Origin: Altererythrobacter aquiaggeris
Lineage (GTDB): Bacteria; Pseudomonadota; Alphaproteobacteria; Sphingomonadales; Sphingomonadaceae
Length of the DNA: 64,000 bases
Assembly: GCF_037154015.1 (NCBI RefSeq)
Contig: NZ_JBANRL010000001.1
Location: 1,116,001-1,180,000, forward strand
Direction: 5' to 3'
Below the pieces are notes generated by a model. The model made no database searches. It worked only from the letters and a program-made list of their open reading frames with translations, and was not told the origin of the DNA. The position numbers and the translations under genes are program-made. Positions 43,319-52,974 of this stretch are shown here, piece after piece (position 1 is the stretch's first letter; the number at the start of each line of letters is the position of its first letter).

Positions 43319-43824
43319 GAAACACATCAAATCCGGCGGGCCTCAAACCGGCATGGGTCCAACTGGCATGCGTCTAACCGGGGCGGGGTAGAGTGGGGCC
43401 GGCACCTTAACGCGAAATGGTTCTTTGGCAGCTTCGTCGGCGCGCCCCTTGCGGCATCAAACCTGCCCGATCCGGCGCCCTGCCTTTTGCCGCTGACAAA
43501 TCCGAGCCTATGCGACGCGAACCCGCGATGCCGTGCCTGACAAAATTATATTGTAAGATTGCTCAAGCGGGATTATTCGAAATTTACGAGCCGGGCCCCT
43601 CTGGCGGATGAAGCGTCGAGTTGTTTCGCCCGCGATGTCGGATCGTGCCCCAGAAGGGGGACCGATCGTCTGGTGAACAAACTTCACAAATCGGGACGGC
43701 TGTTCTCCTTCGGATCGACATCGAAGGACTGATTATGGCGCGAATTGCACAGCCGCACGGCGGATATACCGATACTGTTTGCCAAAATGATGCACCCTCA
43801 CGCCAGCGCGTGGAGGGTTAGATC
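43319..43824. other. About 500-bp gene-free stretch after tRNA-Ala
   Basis: No frame here has a good start, ribosome-binding site or recognisable product. There is a short 15-bp period repeat near 43347-43383 (CCGGCATGGGTCCAA, then CTGGCATGCGTCTAA). The stretch 43540-43600 is AT-richer than its surroundings and could hold a promoter for the zinc-ribbon gene. No integrase or attachment-site duplication of the tRNA end was found. Confidence 0.5.
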
Positions 43825-44202
43825 ATGCGAACCCACGAAAGTGTCGCGTCGATGCTGTGTCCGGTATGTAAAACCGGCCTTTCCATGGCTGACCGAAGCG
43901 GGGTCGAGATAGACTTTTGCCCCACTTGCAGGGGTGTCTGGCTGGATCGCGGAGAATTGGACAAGATCATCGACCGCACGCAGGTGCCTGATGTCCGGGA
44001 AACGGCCGGTATGCGCGCGCCGGAGAACCGCAGCGGCGAGCGGCGCGGCGCCGCCGCCGGGGGGTTATTGGGCATGGCGGCATCGCTGATGCAGGGTGAT
44101 GATGATAGATACGATCGCAGCCGCGATGTCAGGTACAACGATCATTATGACAAACGCCGTCCCAAAAAGAAGAAATCGCTCTTGTCAGAATTTTTCGACT
44201 GA
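43825..44202 (+). CDS. TFIIB-type zinc-ribbon protein
   Basis: The 125-residue protein has an N-terminal zf-TFIIB ribbon (LCPVCKTGLSMADRSGVEIDF then CPTCRGVWLDRGELDKII; Cys pairs near 11-14 and 33-36). A Gly/Ala patch, a charged middle (DDDRYDRSRD) and a lysine-rich stretch (KRRPKKKKS) follow. The family is widespread and uncharacterised. ATG 43825 has GGAGGG seven bases upstream; the ribbon could also start at ATG 43852. It is followed 69 bp later by a small membrane protein. Confidence 0.85.
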   Translation: MRTHESVASMLCPVCKTGLSMADRSGVEIDFCPTCRGVWLDRGELDKIIDRTQVPDVRETAGMRAPENRSGERRGAAAGGLLGMAASLMQGDDDRYDRSRDVRYNDHYDKRRPKKKKSLLSEFFD

Positions 44203-44271
44203 TCGATTTGTGCCGCCGGTCCTTTCCTAAACCCCGATACGCCATCGGGCTTCGCACACCAAGGCCGACCC

Positions 44272-44535
44272 ATGACCATACTGTTTCTGCTGCTCGACCT
44301 TTCGATTGTCGCGGCGGCCTTCCTTTCGGGCTATTTCTGGTGGCTCGCCAGCCGGAAACGGCTGCGGCGAATCGGCCGCGACGAAATGCTTGACCATGCT
44401 GATTTCAACCGGTTGGTCGTTTCGTATAACCGTACCCAGATTTTAAATGCGCGGGCGGCCATCGCAACAGCCGTTGCCGGCATTTTTGCCGCAATGCGCC
44501 TGTCCGGAAATATGTTTGCCGAGATATTTTTATGA
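44272..44535 (+). CDS. Small membrane protein coupled to the CaCA antiporter
   Basis: The 87-residue protein has one strong N-terminal hydrophobic segment (about 2-27, LFLLLDLSIVAAAFLSGYFW). A basic patch (SRKRLRRIGRDE) and an amphipathic Ala-rich C-terminal region follow. I recognise no family. Its stop overlaps the start of the antiporter gene by four bases, which supports translation together. The overlap is the best evidence that it is a real gene, because the ribosome-binding site is weak. Confidence 0.68.
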   Translation: MTILFLLLDLSIVAAAFLSGYFWWLASRKRLRRIGRDEMLDHADFNRLVVSYNRTQILNARAAIATAVAGIFAAMRLSGNMFAEIFL

Positions 44536-45479
44536 CTATCTTTCTTATATTTGTCGGGCTGGTGCTTCTTGCGATAGGCGGTGACGTGCTTGTACGCGGT
44601 GCCGTAGCTATTTCAGCGCGGTTAGGGGTATCGCCATTGCTGGCGGGGCTTACAATCGTCGGTTTCGGCACGTCGACGCCTGAACTTGTCACCAGCCTGT
44701 TTGCCGCTTTCGAAGGCGCACCCGGTATCGCGGTCGGCAACATCGTAGGATCCAACATCGCCAACATCCTGCTTATTCTGGGTGTTTCGGCGCTGATTTT
44801 ACCCCTGGCAATCAATCCGGCTGCATTCCGGCGGGATGGACTGGCGCTGGCGGTGGCAACACTTGCCTGCCTGGTTGCCGTTTTGCTCGGCTCTCTTAGC
44901 CGACCGGTTGGCTTCGCGCTGCTTGCGCTTTTGATCGGATATATAGTCTGGGCATATCGTAGCGAGCGGCGCCATCCTGATGCGGAGGCGGAGATGCACG
45001 AACATGTCGTGGCTGATGTGACTTCGCCCGGAATGGGCCTGTTCACGGCACTGGGCCTGGCTGCGGCAGGCATTATCGGCACGATTATAGGCGCACGCCT
45101 GCTGGTCGATGGTGCGATCGAAATTGCGCGCGACTTCGGCGTTACCGAAACGGTGATTGGCCTCACGGTCGTAGCGGTCGGCACATCACTGCCCGAACTG
45201 GTTGCCTGCGTCATCGCAGCATTGCGCCGGCATGCGGATGTTGCGCTGGGAAATATAATCGGCTCGAACATCTACAACGTCCTTGGTATCCTGGGCGTGA
45301 CTGCTGTCGCCCACCCGATCACGATTCCGCCCGAAATCGCGGCTTTCGATATCTGGATTCTGCTGGGTACAACGGCGTTGCTGGGGCTGTTTTTGCGGAC
45401 CGGCTGGAAACTCAGGCGATGGGAAGGCGGCGTGTTTCTTGTGGTTTACGCCGGCTATGTCGGGTATCTGACCGTTTAG
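44532..45479 (+). CDS. Calcium/sodium antiporter (CaCA family, YrbG-like)
   Basis: This 315-residue inner-membrane protein of two homologous halves has about ten hydrophobic segments. The two alpha-repeats, carrying the cation site, are seen as GFGTSTPELVTSL (about 54-66) and AVGTSLPELVACV (about 214-226), each followed by GNI(V/I)GSNI. This is the hallmark of the K+-independent Na+/Ca2+ exchangers. The cytoplasmic loop near residues 145-170 carries acidic and histidine residues. Its start overlaps the small membrane-protein gene by four bases. Confidence 0.94.
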   Translation: MTIFLIFVGLVLLAIGGDVLVRGAVAISARLGVSPLLAGLTIVGFGTSTPELVTSLFAAFEGAPGIAVGNIVGSNIANILLILGVSALILPLAINPAAFRRDGLALAVATLACLVAVLLGSLSRPVGFALLALLIGYIVWAYRSERRHPDAEAEMHEHVVADVTSPGMGLFTALGLAAAGIIGTIIGARLLVDGAIEIARDFGVTETVIGLTVVAVGTSLPELVACVIAALRRHADVALGNIIGSNIYNVLGILGVTAVAHPITIPPEIAAFDIWILLGTTALLGLFLRTGWKLRRWEGGVFLVVYAGYVGYLTV

Positions 45480-45780
45480 TGGTGGTGCGTATCGGCTTGT
45501 GAGCCGGGAATGGGGCGGCCGAAGCTGCAAGCCGAAATTTCGGATTGCAAAATGGCATGGTTTGCGGCAACGGGCGCGCCTGTAGCCCATGCTACGATAT
45601 GATCCGGTTCTCCAGCCCCGCCATTTTCGCCTCGACCTACGCGAAATAGCAGGCTATTGATGCGGACATAGTTTAAAGCCGGGAAATTCCCGCACGCTGG
45701 CCAACGAGGTTTCGTTCGCCGGCGTTTTTGGCATTTTTGCGTTCCTGTTTCCGGGGCGCCGCATGACGAGGAGTGAGAGC
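45480..45780. other. Gene-free stretch before ffh
   Basis: About 300 bases without a believable gene. The last part (45700-45780) should hold the ffh promoter and has a TTTTTG/GCATTTTTGC pyrimidine-rich section. I looked for the conserved GGUCAGGUCCGGAAGGAAGCA-like core of SRP RNA and did not find it. Confidence 0.5.
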
Positions 45781-47247
<1,467 letters not shown>

Positions 47248-47289
47248 ATTCGACAACTTCAATTATTTATACTGGAAAGGTTATTTAAC

Positions 47290-47889
47290 ATGGCAATTGC
47301 ACTGCGTTTGTCCCGTGGCGGCGCCAAGAAGCGTCCTTATTACCGTATTGTGGCTGCCGACAGCCGCCGGCCGCGTGACGGCAAGTATCTCGAGCAGGTC
47401 GGGATTTATAACCCGCTGCTCGCAAAGGATGACGAAGGCCGCGTAAAGCTGAACGAAGATCGCATCCGTTACTGGCTCGGCGTTGGTGCCCAGCCTTCGG
47501 ACCGCGTTTTGCGTTTCCTTGACGCTGCGGGCATCCTGAAGCGCGAACCGCGCAACAACCCGAACAAGGCGAAGCCGGGCGAAAAAGCCACCGAACGCGC
47601 TGAGGAAAAGGCCGAGAAAGCCACTGCAGCAGCCGAGGCTGCCAAGGAAGCGGCAGCGACTCCGGCTGATGAAGCACCGGCTGACGATGCAACCAACGAG
47701 AACACGGCAACCGGTTCGGTAAAGACCGAAGAGACCGCAGAAGCAGTGGCCGACGCATCGACCGAAGCGCCTGCAGATGCTTCTGCAGAAGATGCTGCGG
47801 CAATCGCTGAGGAAGTCGCCGAAGGCGGCCCGGTCGCCGAGGAAAAGCCTGCTGAAGACGACAAGTCCGAAGACAAGGCCGAGGGCTAA
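47290..47889 (+). CDS. rpsP: 30S ribosomal protein S16 with long acidic tail
   Basis: The first 85 or so residues are S16 ([21 protein letters not shown], then [15 protein letters not shown] and [18 protein letters not shown]). The S16 core of most bacteria is 80-90 residues, but this product has 199. The extra 110 residues are Ala, Glu, Asp and Lys-rich, of low complexity and strongly acidic. Sphingomonads are known to have extended S16, so the tail is probably genuine. It lies 42 bp after ffh and rimM follows directly. Confidence 0.95.
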   Translation: MAIALRLSRGGAKKRPYYRIVAADSRRPRDGKYLEQVGIYNPLLAKDDEGRVKLNEDRIRYWLGVGAQPSDRVLRFLDAAGILKREPRNNPNKAKPGEKATERAEEKAEKATAAAEAAKEAAATPADEAPADDATNENTATGSVKTEETAEAVADASTEAPADASAEDAAAIAEEVAEGGPVAEEKPAEDDKSEDKAEG

Positions 47890-47894
47890 GGTCT

Positions 47895-48383
47895 TTGGAA
47901 CAGGATAAGCCCGTCACCCTGGCCGCCGTTATCGGTGCGCACGGTGTGGCGGGCGAAGTCCGGTTAAAGCTGTTCGGCGAGGGCTGGGCAGAGTTAAAGC
48001 GTTACAAGACCTTCAACGAGGGCGCGTTTACGCTCAAGAAAATCCGCGATGATAACAAAGGCGGCGCGGTCGCCCGTTTTGCGGAAGTACAGGACCGCAA
48101 TGCCGCCGAAAAAATGCGCGGCACAGTGCTGACAATTCCGCACTCGCAACTGCCGAAACTGGGCGAGGGCGAGTATTATCACGCCGATCTGCTTGGCCTT
48201 GAAGTCGTTACGGACGGTGGAGAGGCTGTGGGCAGAGTTGCGGCCATCGAAAATTTCGGTGCGGGTGATATCGTTGAAATTGCCAAGCCCGACGGTAAGA
48301 CATTCATGGTCCCGATGACTGAATCCGCTGTTCCAGGCTGGGATAGCGAGAAGTTGGTAATCTCGGCAGAATTCGCCGCATAA
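47895..48383 (+). CDS. rimM: Ribosome maturation factor RimM
   Basis: The 162-residue protein has the RimM N-terminal beta-barrel (VTLAAVIGAHGVAGEVRLKLF) and a C-terminal PRC-barrel (YYHADLLGLEVVTDGGE, IVEIAKPDGKTFMVP). It binds S19 and helps 30S head maturation. The start is TTG 47895, five bases after rpsP, because no ATG or GTG gives the conserved N-terminus. A rare start codon and an AAGG only three bases upstream suggest low or coupled translation. Confidence 0.92.
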   Translation: MEQDKPVTLAAVIGAHGVAGEVRLKLFGEGWAELKRYKTFNEGAFTLKKIRDDNKGGAVARFAEVQDRNAAEKMRGTVLTIPHSQLPKLGEGEYYHADLLGLEVVTDGGEAVGRVAAIENFGAGDIVEIAKPDGKTFMVPMTESAVPGWDSEKLVISAEFAA

Positions 48384-48445
48384 GCATACCGCGCCCGCAT
48401 GCAGACGCGCCGGAACTCAACTGAAACTCTTTACATAGCCTAATA

Positions 48446-48455
48446 GTTATATAAC
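48446..48455. promoter_or_regulatory. AT-rich palindrome GTTATATAAC before arsR
   Basis: A perfect 10-bp palindrome ends two bases before the arsR start codon, where a ribosome-binding site would normally lie. AT-rich dyads at this place are typical operators of ArsR-family regulators, so autoregulation is likely but unproven. Confidence 0.5.
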
Positions 48456-48457
48456 AT

Positions 48458-48799
48458 ATGGCTGTGGATGATTCGCTCAACTTGGCTTTCTCGGCCCTAT
48501 CTGATCCCACGCGCCGCGCGATCCTGGCGCGGCTTGCGACGGGAGAGGCGACCGTGTCCCAGCTGTCCGAGCCGTTTTCGCTTAGCCAGCCCGCCATTTC
48601 AAAACATCTCAAGGTACTCGAAAGCGCCGGCCTTATCGAAGCTATCCGCGACGGCAAGCAAAGGCCCCGCAGGCTCAAACCGGCAGGGCTGGAACAGACA
48701 CGCCAATATGTCGAGCAAATGGCATCCTATTGGCCCGACCGGTTCGGCCAGCTCGGCGCGTTCCTCAAATCATCCCGCGCAGGGGGCACTGACACATGA
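48458..48799 (+). CDS. ArsR-family transcriptional regulator
   Basis: This 113-residue winged-helix regulator contains FSALSDPTRRAILARL near residues 8-23, SQLSEPFSLSQPAISKHLKVLESAGLI (recognition helix) and the wing GKQRPRRLKP. It lacks the ELCVCDL metal-binding box of ArsR/SmtB, as do many relatives paired with AHSA1 proteins. It is followed, with a four-base overlap, by such a protein. This pair sits inside an otherwise conserved ribosome-biogenesis operon. No Shine-Dalgarno sequence is visible before ATG 48458. Confidence 0.92.
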   Translation: MAVDDSLNLAFSALSDPTRRAILARLATGEATVSQLSEPFSLSQPAISKHLKVLESAGLIEAIRDGKQRPRRLKPAGLEQTRQYVEQMASYWPDRFGQLGAFLKSSRAGGTDT

Positions 48800-49290
48800 C
48801 CGATACGCCTGTGTTCACGATCACCTGCGTGTTTGATGCGCCGATTGGCGATGTTTTCGATGCGTGGGCCGATCCCGATAAGATGGCCGCATGGTCCGGG
48901 CCTCCGGGAGCAAAGCTGACATTGCTGTCAGGCGAAATCAGCGAAGGTTCGCTGATGCATACGCGCTCCGATCATGATGAAATGGGCACGAATTACACGC
49001 TGGCTTTGTGGACGGCGGTGCAACCGACCAGCCGTATCGCGTGGGAGCAAAGCTTTGCGGATGAGGCGGGCAATAAGATCAGGCCATCCTTCGTCCCGCG
49101 TTGGCCGCTTACGCTGCTGACCGATGTACGATTCGAAGAGGTCGATGGCGGCACCAGAGTGACACTGACGTGGACCCCCGTGGAAGCCACGGCCGAAGAT
49201 CTCGCCGAGTTTACGAAGCAAATGGCATCGATGAAAGGCGGTTGGAGCGGCAGCTTCGACAAGCTCGCAGAGTTCCTCGCAGCGGGCTGA
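48796..49290 (+). CDS. SRPBCC/AHSA1 domain protein
   Basis: This 164-residue START-like (SRPBCC) protein of the Aha1 C-terminal family has the opening FTITCVFDAPIGDVFDAWADPDKMAAW and the end FDKLAEFLAAG, with TRVTLTWTPV in the middle, as is typical. These proteins bind a hydrophobic ligand in a deep cavity, and their function in bacteria is mostly unknown. The ArsR-AHSA1 pair is common. It is coupled to arsR by a four-base overlap and ends 53 bp before trmD. Confidence 0.9.
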   Translation: MTDTPVFTITCVFDAPIGDVFDAWADPDKMAAWSGPPGAKLTLLSGEISEGSLMHTRSDHDEMGTNYTLALWTAVQPTSRIAWEQSFADEAGNKIRPSFVPRWPLTLLTDVRFEEVDGGTRVTLTWTPVEATAEDLAEFTKQMASMKGGWSGSFDKLAEFLAAG

Positions 49291-49342
49291 GCAATTCCCA
49301 TGTCGGTTGCAAAAGGGGCCTGATTGCGCGCAAAGGCATTGA

Positions 49343-50089
49343 ATGACGTTCGCGGCCACCATCCTTACCCTCTACCCCGAGATGTTTCCCGGCCCGCTGC
49401 GCCTGTCGCTCGCGGGGCGCGCGTTGGAGGAACAGAAGTGGTCGCTGGATACTGTCCAGATCCGCGATTTTGCGACGGACAAGCACAGCAATGTCGATGG
49501 TACGCCAGCGGGCGGGGGTGCGGGAATGGTGCTAAAAGTCGATGTGCTCGCCGCTGCGGTCGATCATGCCAAGCGCGTGCAGCCAAAGGCGCCAATCCTC
49601 GCCATGACGCCGCGCGGCAAGCCAATTACGCAGGAGCGAATTCGCGAACTTTCTGCCGGGCCGGGGGTCACGATCCTGTGCGGCCGGTTCGAGGGTTTCG
49701 ACGAGCGCATATTCGAAACCCGCGAGATCGAGGAAGTGTCTGTTGGCGATATCGTTCTGTCGGGCGGAGAGCCTGCGGCATTGACGATTCTCGACGCTTG
49801 CATTCGCCTACTTCCCGGCGTAATGGGCGCGGCTTCAAGTGGTAGCGAGGAGAGCTTCGAAGAAGGGCTCCTTGAATATCCTCAATATACCCGGCCCGCT
49901 GAATGGGAAGGGCGCACGATCCCTGAAGTGCTGCGATCGGGGGATCATGCGAAGATCGCCGCATGGCGTAAATCCATGTCGGAAGATCATACACGGTTAC
50001 GCAGACCGGACCTTTGGGAACGCCATATCGGTGTTCGGGACCAGTCTGCCTCTGGCGAGCGGCATGAAAATAGGAAACCAGGTAAATGA
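49343..50089 (+). CDS. trmD: tRNA (guanine37-N1)-methyltransferase
   Basis: This 248-residue SPOUT-knot methyltransferase has the N-terminus [19 protein letters not shown], the [11 protein letters not shown] segment, and the knot motifs [12 protein letters not shown] and [14 protein letters not shown], all diagnostic of TrmD. It makes m1G37, which prevents +1 frameshifting. It overlaps rplS by four bases, as in most proteobacteria. It is separated from rimM here by the arsR-AHSA1 pair. Confidence 0.96.
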   Translation: MTFAATILTLYPEMFPGPLRLSLAGRALEEQKWSLDTVQIRDFATDKHSNVDGTPAGGGAGMVLKVDVLAAAVDHAKRVQPKAPILAMTPRGKPITQERIRELSAGPGVTILCGRFEGFDERIFETREIEEVSVGDIVLSGGEPAALTILDACIRLLPGVMGAASSGSEESFEEGLLEYPQYTRPAEWEGRTIPEVLRSGDHAKIAAWRKSMSEDHTRLRRPDLWERHIGVRDQSASGERHENRKPGK

Positions 50090-50460
50090 ACCTGCTCCAG
50101 ACTCTCGAGGCCGAAGCAATCGGCGCTCTTAGTGACGGGAAAGAGATTCCCAAATTCCAGGCTGGCGATACCGTCCGCGTGGGTGTGCGCGTCGTCGAAG
50201 GCGAACGTACACGTGTCCAGAATTTCGAAGGCGTCTGCATCGCCCGCTCCAACCGCGGCATGGGCAGCAACTTCACCGTGCGTAAAATGAGCTTCGGCGA
50301 AGGTGTGGAACGGGTGTTCCCGCTTTACTCGCCCAACCTCGACAGCCTGACCGTGGTTCGCCGCGGTATCGTGCGCCGTGCGAAGCTTTACTATCTGCGT
50401 GGCCGCACCGGTAAGCGTGCGCGCATCGCGGAACGCCGGGATAACGCACCAAAGGCTTGA
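50086..50460 (+). CDS. rplS: 50S ribosomal protein L19
   Basis: The 124-residue protein contains [25 protein letters not shown] and [15 protein letters not shown], the conserved L19 core. L19 lies at the 30S-50S interface. The C-terminus is basic ([14 protein letters not shown]). It is translationally coupled to trmD and closes the operon, with a terminator about 40 bases downstream. Confidence 0.97.
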   Translation: MNLLQTLEAEAIGALSDGKEIPKFQAGDTVRVGVRVVEGERTRVQNFEGVCIARSNRGMGSNFTVRKMSFGEGVERVFPLYSPNLDSLTVVRRGIVRRAKLYYLRGRTGKRARIAERRDNAPKA

Positions 50461-50501
50461 TCTTTGTCGGCATAAGTTTCTCGCAATTGCGAAATTGGAA
50501 G

Positions 50502-50531
50502 GGGCGCTCCGGGATGATCGGGGCGCCCTTT
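50502..50531 (+). terminator. Rho-independent terminator after rplS
   Basis: GGGCGCTCCG (50502-50511) pairs with CGGGGCGCCC (50519-50528), with one G-T pair and a seven-base loop, followed by TTTCCT. The T-run is short, but the stem and place fit the end of the operon. Confidence 0.75.
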
Positions 50532-50604
50532 CCTCGTTCGCGCTTGCTATGGGCGGCAGGTGCGTTAACTTCGCAACAAAGAAACCTAGGGGTATCACAT
50601 TGTT

Positions 50605-52875
50605 ATGCGCTTCATTCGGGCAGCTCTGCTTTCAACAGCACTCGTTTCCGCTTTCACGGCAATTCCTGTTCTCGCCGGAGATGGCCATATGAAAACTGAA
50701 AAACGCGCAGCGGAAACCGGACAGGGTACACTGACATTCGAGCGGGTGTTCGGCAGTCCGGGGCTTAATGGCTCCAGCCCGCGCGCTACACGGATTTCGC
50801 CCGACGGACGCTATCTCACGCTGCTGCGGAACCGTGAGGATGACAAAGACCGCTACGATCTGTGGGGCTATGACCGGACAAGCGGCGAATGGACCATGCT
50901 TGTGGATAGCGAGAAGCTGGGTTCAGGCCGCGAATTGTCCGAAGACGAAAAGATGCAGCGCGAGCGTGCGCGGGTCGGCAATCTCAAGGGCATTATCACC
51001 TACCAATGGTCGGCCGATGGCAAATCGGTCCTCGTCCCGCTCGACGGCGATCTTTATCTTGCGGGGCTGGAGGGCAGTGTCACGCGCCTGACCGATACGG
51101 AGGCGAGCGAGCTTAACCCCAAACTCAGCCCCGAAGGCGGTTATGTTTCATTCGTCCGCGATCGCCAACTATGGACCGGAAAGGTGGGCAGTGATGCCGC
51201 ACCGGTTACGCCCAAGGAAGGCGAAACCATTCGCTGGGGCGAGGCGGAATTCGTTGCGCAGGAAGAAATGGCCCGGCTGACCGGCTTCTGGTGGTCGCCG
51301 GATGATGGCCGGCTTGCGGTTGAAAGGTTTGACGAAGCGCCCGTGGGCATCGTCACCCGGGCGGCCATCGGCGCGACCGGCACCAAGGTTTATGATCAGC
51401 GTTATCCCGCTGCGGGCACACCCAATGCCGACGTCCAATTGTTTCTGATGGATCCCGATGGCAAGAACCGCGTCGAGGTTGATCTGGGCGCCGAGAAAGA
51501 CATCTACCTTGCCCGCGTCGATTGGGCGCCAGATGGCAAGACCTTGTATGTCCAGCGCCAGAACCGCGGGCAAACAGTTCTAGACATGTTGAAAGTCGAT
51601 CCGGCGACCGGCGCCAGCGAAGTGCTTTTCTCCGAGAACGCTGCGGTCAAGGATTACTGGATCAACCTGTCCGACAATTACAAATTTCTCAAGGACGGCA
51701 GCTTGATCTGGTGGTCGGAACGGGACGGCTATGGCCACTTGTATCATTTCAGTGGCGGCGCGTGGACGCAGCTTACTAGCGGCGAATGGGTCGTCACCAG
51801 CCTGAACGGGGTTGATGAAGACGCGGGCCGCATCTTTTTCACCGGGACCCGGGACGATGTGCTGGCCCAGCAGGTCTATTCGCTAAACCTTGCCGATCCG
51901 GCAAATGTGACGCAGTTGACGGATAGTGGTTACAGCAATGCTGCTCGGATGGACGAGAAGGGGCAAACGCTGCTGATTTCCCGTTCCAACGAAACGCAGC
52001 CGCCGCAAAGCTACATCGCCGATGCCGCTGGCACCCGTCTGGCGTGGATCGAGGAAAACGTGCTGGATGCCGCGCATCCTTACACGCCATTTGTCGCCAG
52101 CCACCGCGTGCCCGCTTACGGTACTGTGATGGCAGACGACGGCAAGACGCCGCTTTATTACCGGATGATCACACCTGAAATGGAGCCGGGAAAGCGCTAT
52201 CCGGTCCTGTTCGCGCATTATGGCGGCCCAGGTCCGCAGGTGGTGCAAAAGAGTTGGGGCGGCGCACTGGAGCAAGCGGTTGTCGATATGGGTTACATCT
52301 GGTTTGAGCTGGATAACCGCGGTTCAGCCAATCGCGGTGTCGAATTCGAGCAGCCGATCTACCGCGCAATGGGCGGCGTCGAAGTGCGCGATCAGAAATC
52401 CGGGGCAGAATTTCTCAAGTCTCTCGCTTTTGTCGATGGAACCAAGATTGCGCTCGATGGGTGGTCTTACGGCGGGTATATGACACTGAAACAGTTGCAG
52501 GCCGATCCCGGTCTGTATGCGGCAGGTGTGTCGGGTGCGCCCGTCACCCGCTGGGAGTTGTACGACACGCATTATACCGAACGTTACATGGGCACACCGC
52601 AGGCTGACGGGGATGCCTATGCAAAGGCGGCTGCGATCGAGGACGCGGTGAAGATAACCGATCCGCTGCTGCTTATTCACGGCATGGCCGACGACAATGT
52701 CGTGTTTGAAAACAGCAGTGAACTTATCGCCAAAATGCAGGGCGCGAACGTGCCATTCGAAATGATGCTGTACCCTGGGTACACACATCGTGTTGGCGGC
52801 GAGAAAATCAGCCCGCACATGTGGAATACAATCATGCGGTTCCTCAAGGACAACGGCGTTACGCCGCCCGATTGA
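50605..52875 (+). CDS. Dipeptidyl-peptidase IV-like S9 peptidase, exported
   Basis: The 756-residue protein has a signal peptide (about 1-25, ending PVLAGDG), a beta-propeller region (about 60-480) and a C-terminal alpha/beta-hydrolase domain. The catalytic triad is intact: Ser621 in GWSYGGYM, Asp696 in GMADDNV and His728 in GYTHRV, with the same spacing as DPP IV. The propeller part contains an EE-type pair (VAQEEMARLTG), used by DPP IV to hold the peptide N-terminus. It probably releases Xaa-Pro dipeptides in the periplasm. It stands alone after the rplS terminator. Confidence 0.92.
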   Translation: MRFIRAALLSTALVSAFTAIPVLAGDGHMKTEKRAAETGQGTLTFERVFGSPGLNGSSPRATRISPDGRYLTLLRNREDDKDRYDLWGYDRTSGEWTMLVDSEKLGSGRELSEDEKMQRERARVGNLKGIITYQWSADGKSVLVPLDGDLYLAGLEGSVTRLTDTEASELNPKLSPEGGYVSFVRDRQLWTGKVGSDAAPVTPKEGETIRWGEAEFVAQEEMARLTGFWWSPDDGRLAVERFDEAPVGIVTRAAIGATGTKVYDQRYPAAGTPNADVQLFLMDPDGKNRVEVDLGAEKDIYLARVDWAPDGKTLYVQRQNRGQTVLDMLKVDPATGASEVLFSENAAVKDYWINLSDNYKFLKDGSLIWWSERDGYGHLYHFSGGAWTQLTSGEWVVTSLNGVDEDAGRIFFTGTRDDVLAQQVYSLNLADPANVTQLTDSGYSNAARMDEKGQTLLISRSNETQPPQSYIADAAGTRLAWIEENVLDAAHPYTPFVASHRVPAYGTVMADDGKTPLYYRMITPEMEPGKRYPVLFAHYGGPGPQVVQKSWGGALEQAVVDMGYIWFELDNRGSANRGVEFEQPIYRAMGGVEVRDQKSGAEFLKSLAFVDGTKIALDGWSYGGYMTLKQLQADPGLYAAGVSGAPVTRWELYDTHYTERYMGTPQADGDAYAKAAAIEDAVKITDPLLLIHGMADDNVVFENSSELIAKMQGANVPFEMMLYPGYTHRVGGEKISPHMWNTIMRFLKDNGVTPPD

Positions 52876-52974
52876 GCCGCGCCTGCTAAACGCGCTTTTG
52901 CAGAGACAGCCGATTTATGTTGCGGCGCCGCATGGCTTGCCTAGAGCGACGCTGAACACGGACGGAGTATAAAA

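Noticed and set aside
43121-43540. 139-codon frame running through tRNA-Ala
   Set aside because: It reads through a perfect tRNA and two hairpins, so it cannot be a normal gene.
43621-43821. 66-codon frame before the zinc-ribbon gene
   Set aside because: No ribosome-binding site and no recognisable sequence; treated as intergenic.
45480-45780. SRP RNA gene next to ffh
   Set aside because: The conserved GGAAGGAAGCA-type core of SRP RNA is not present.
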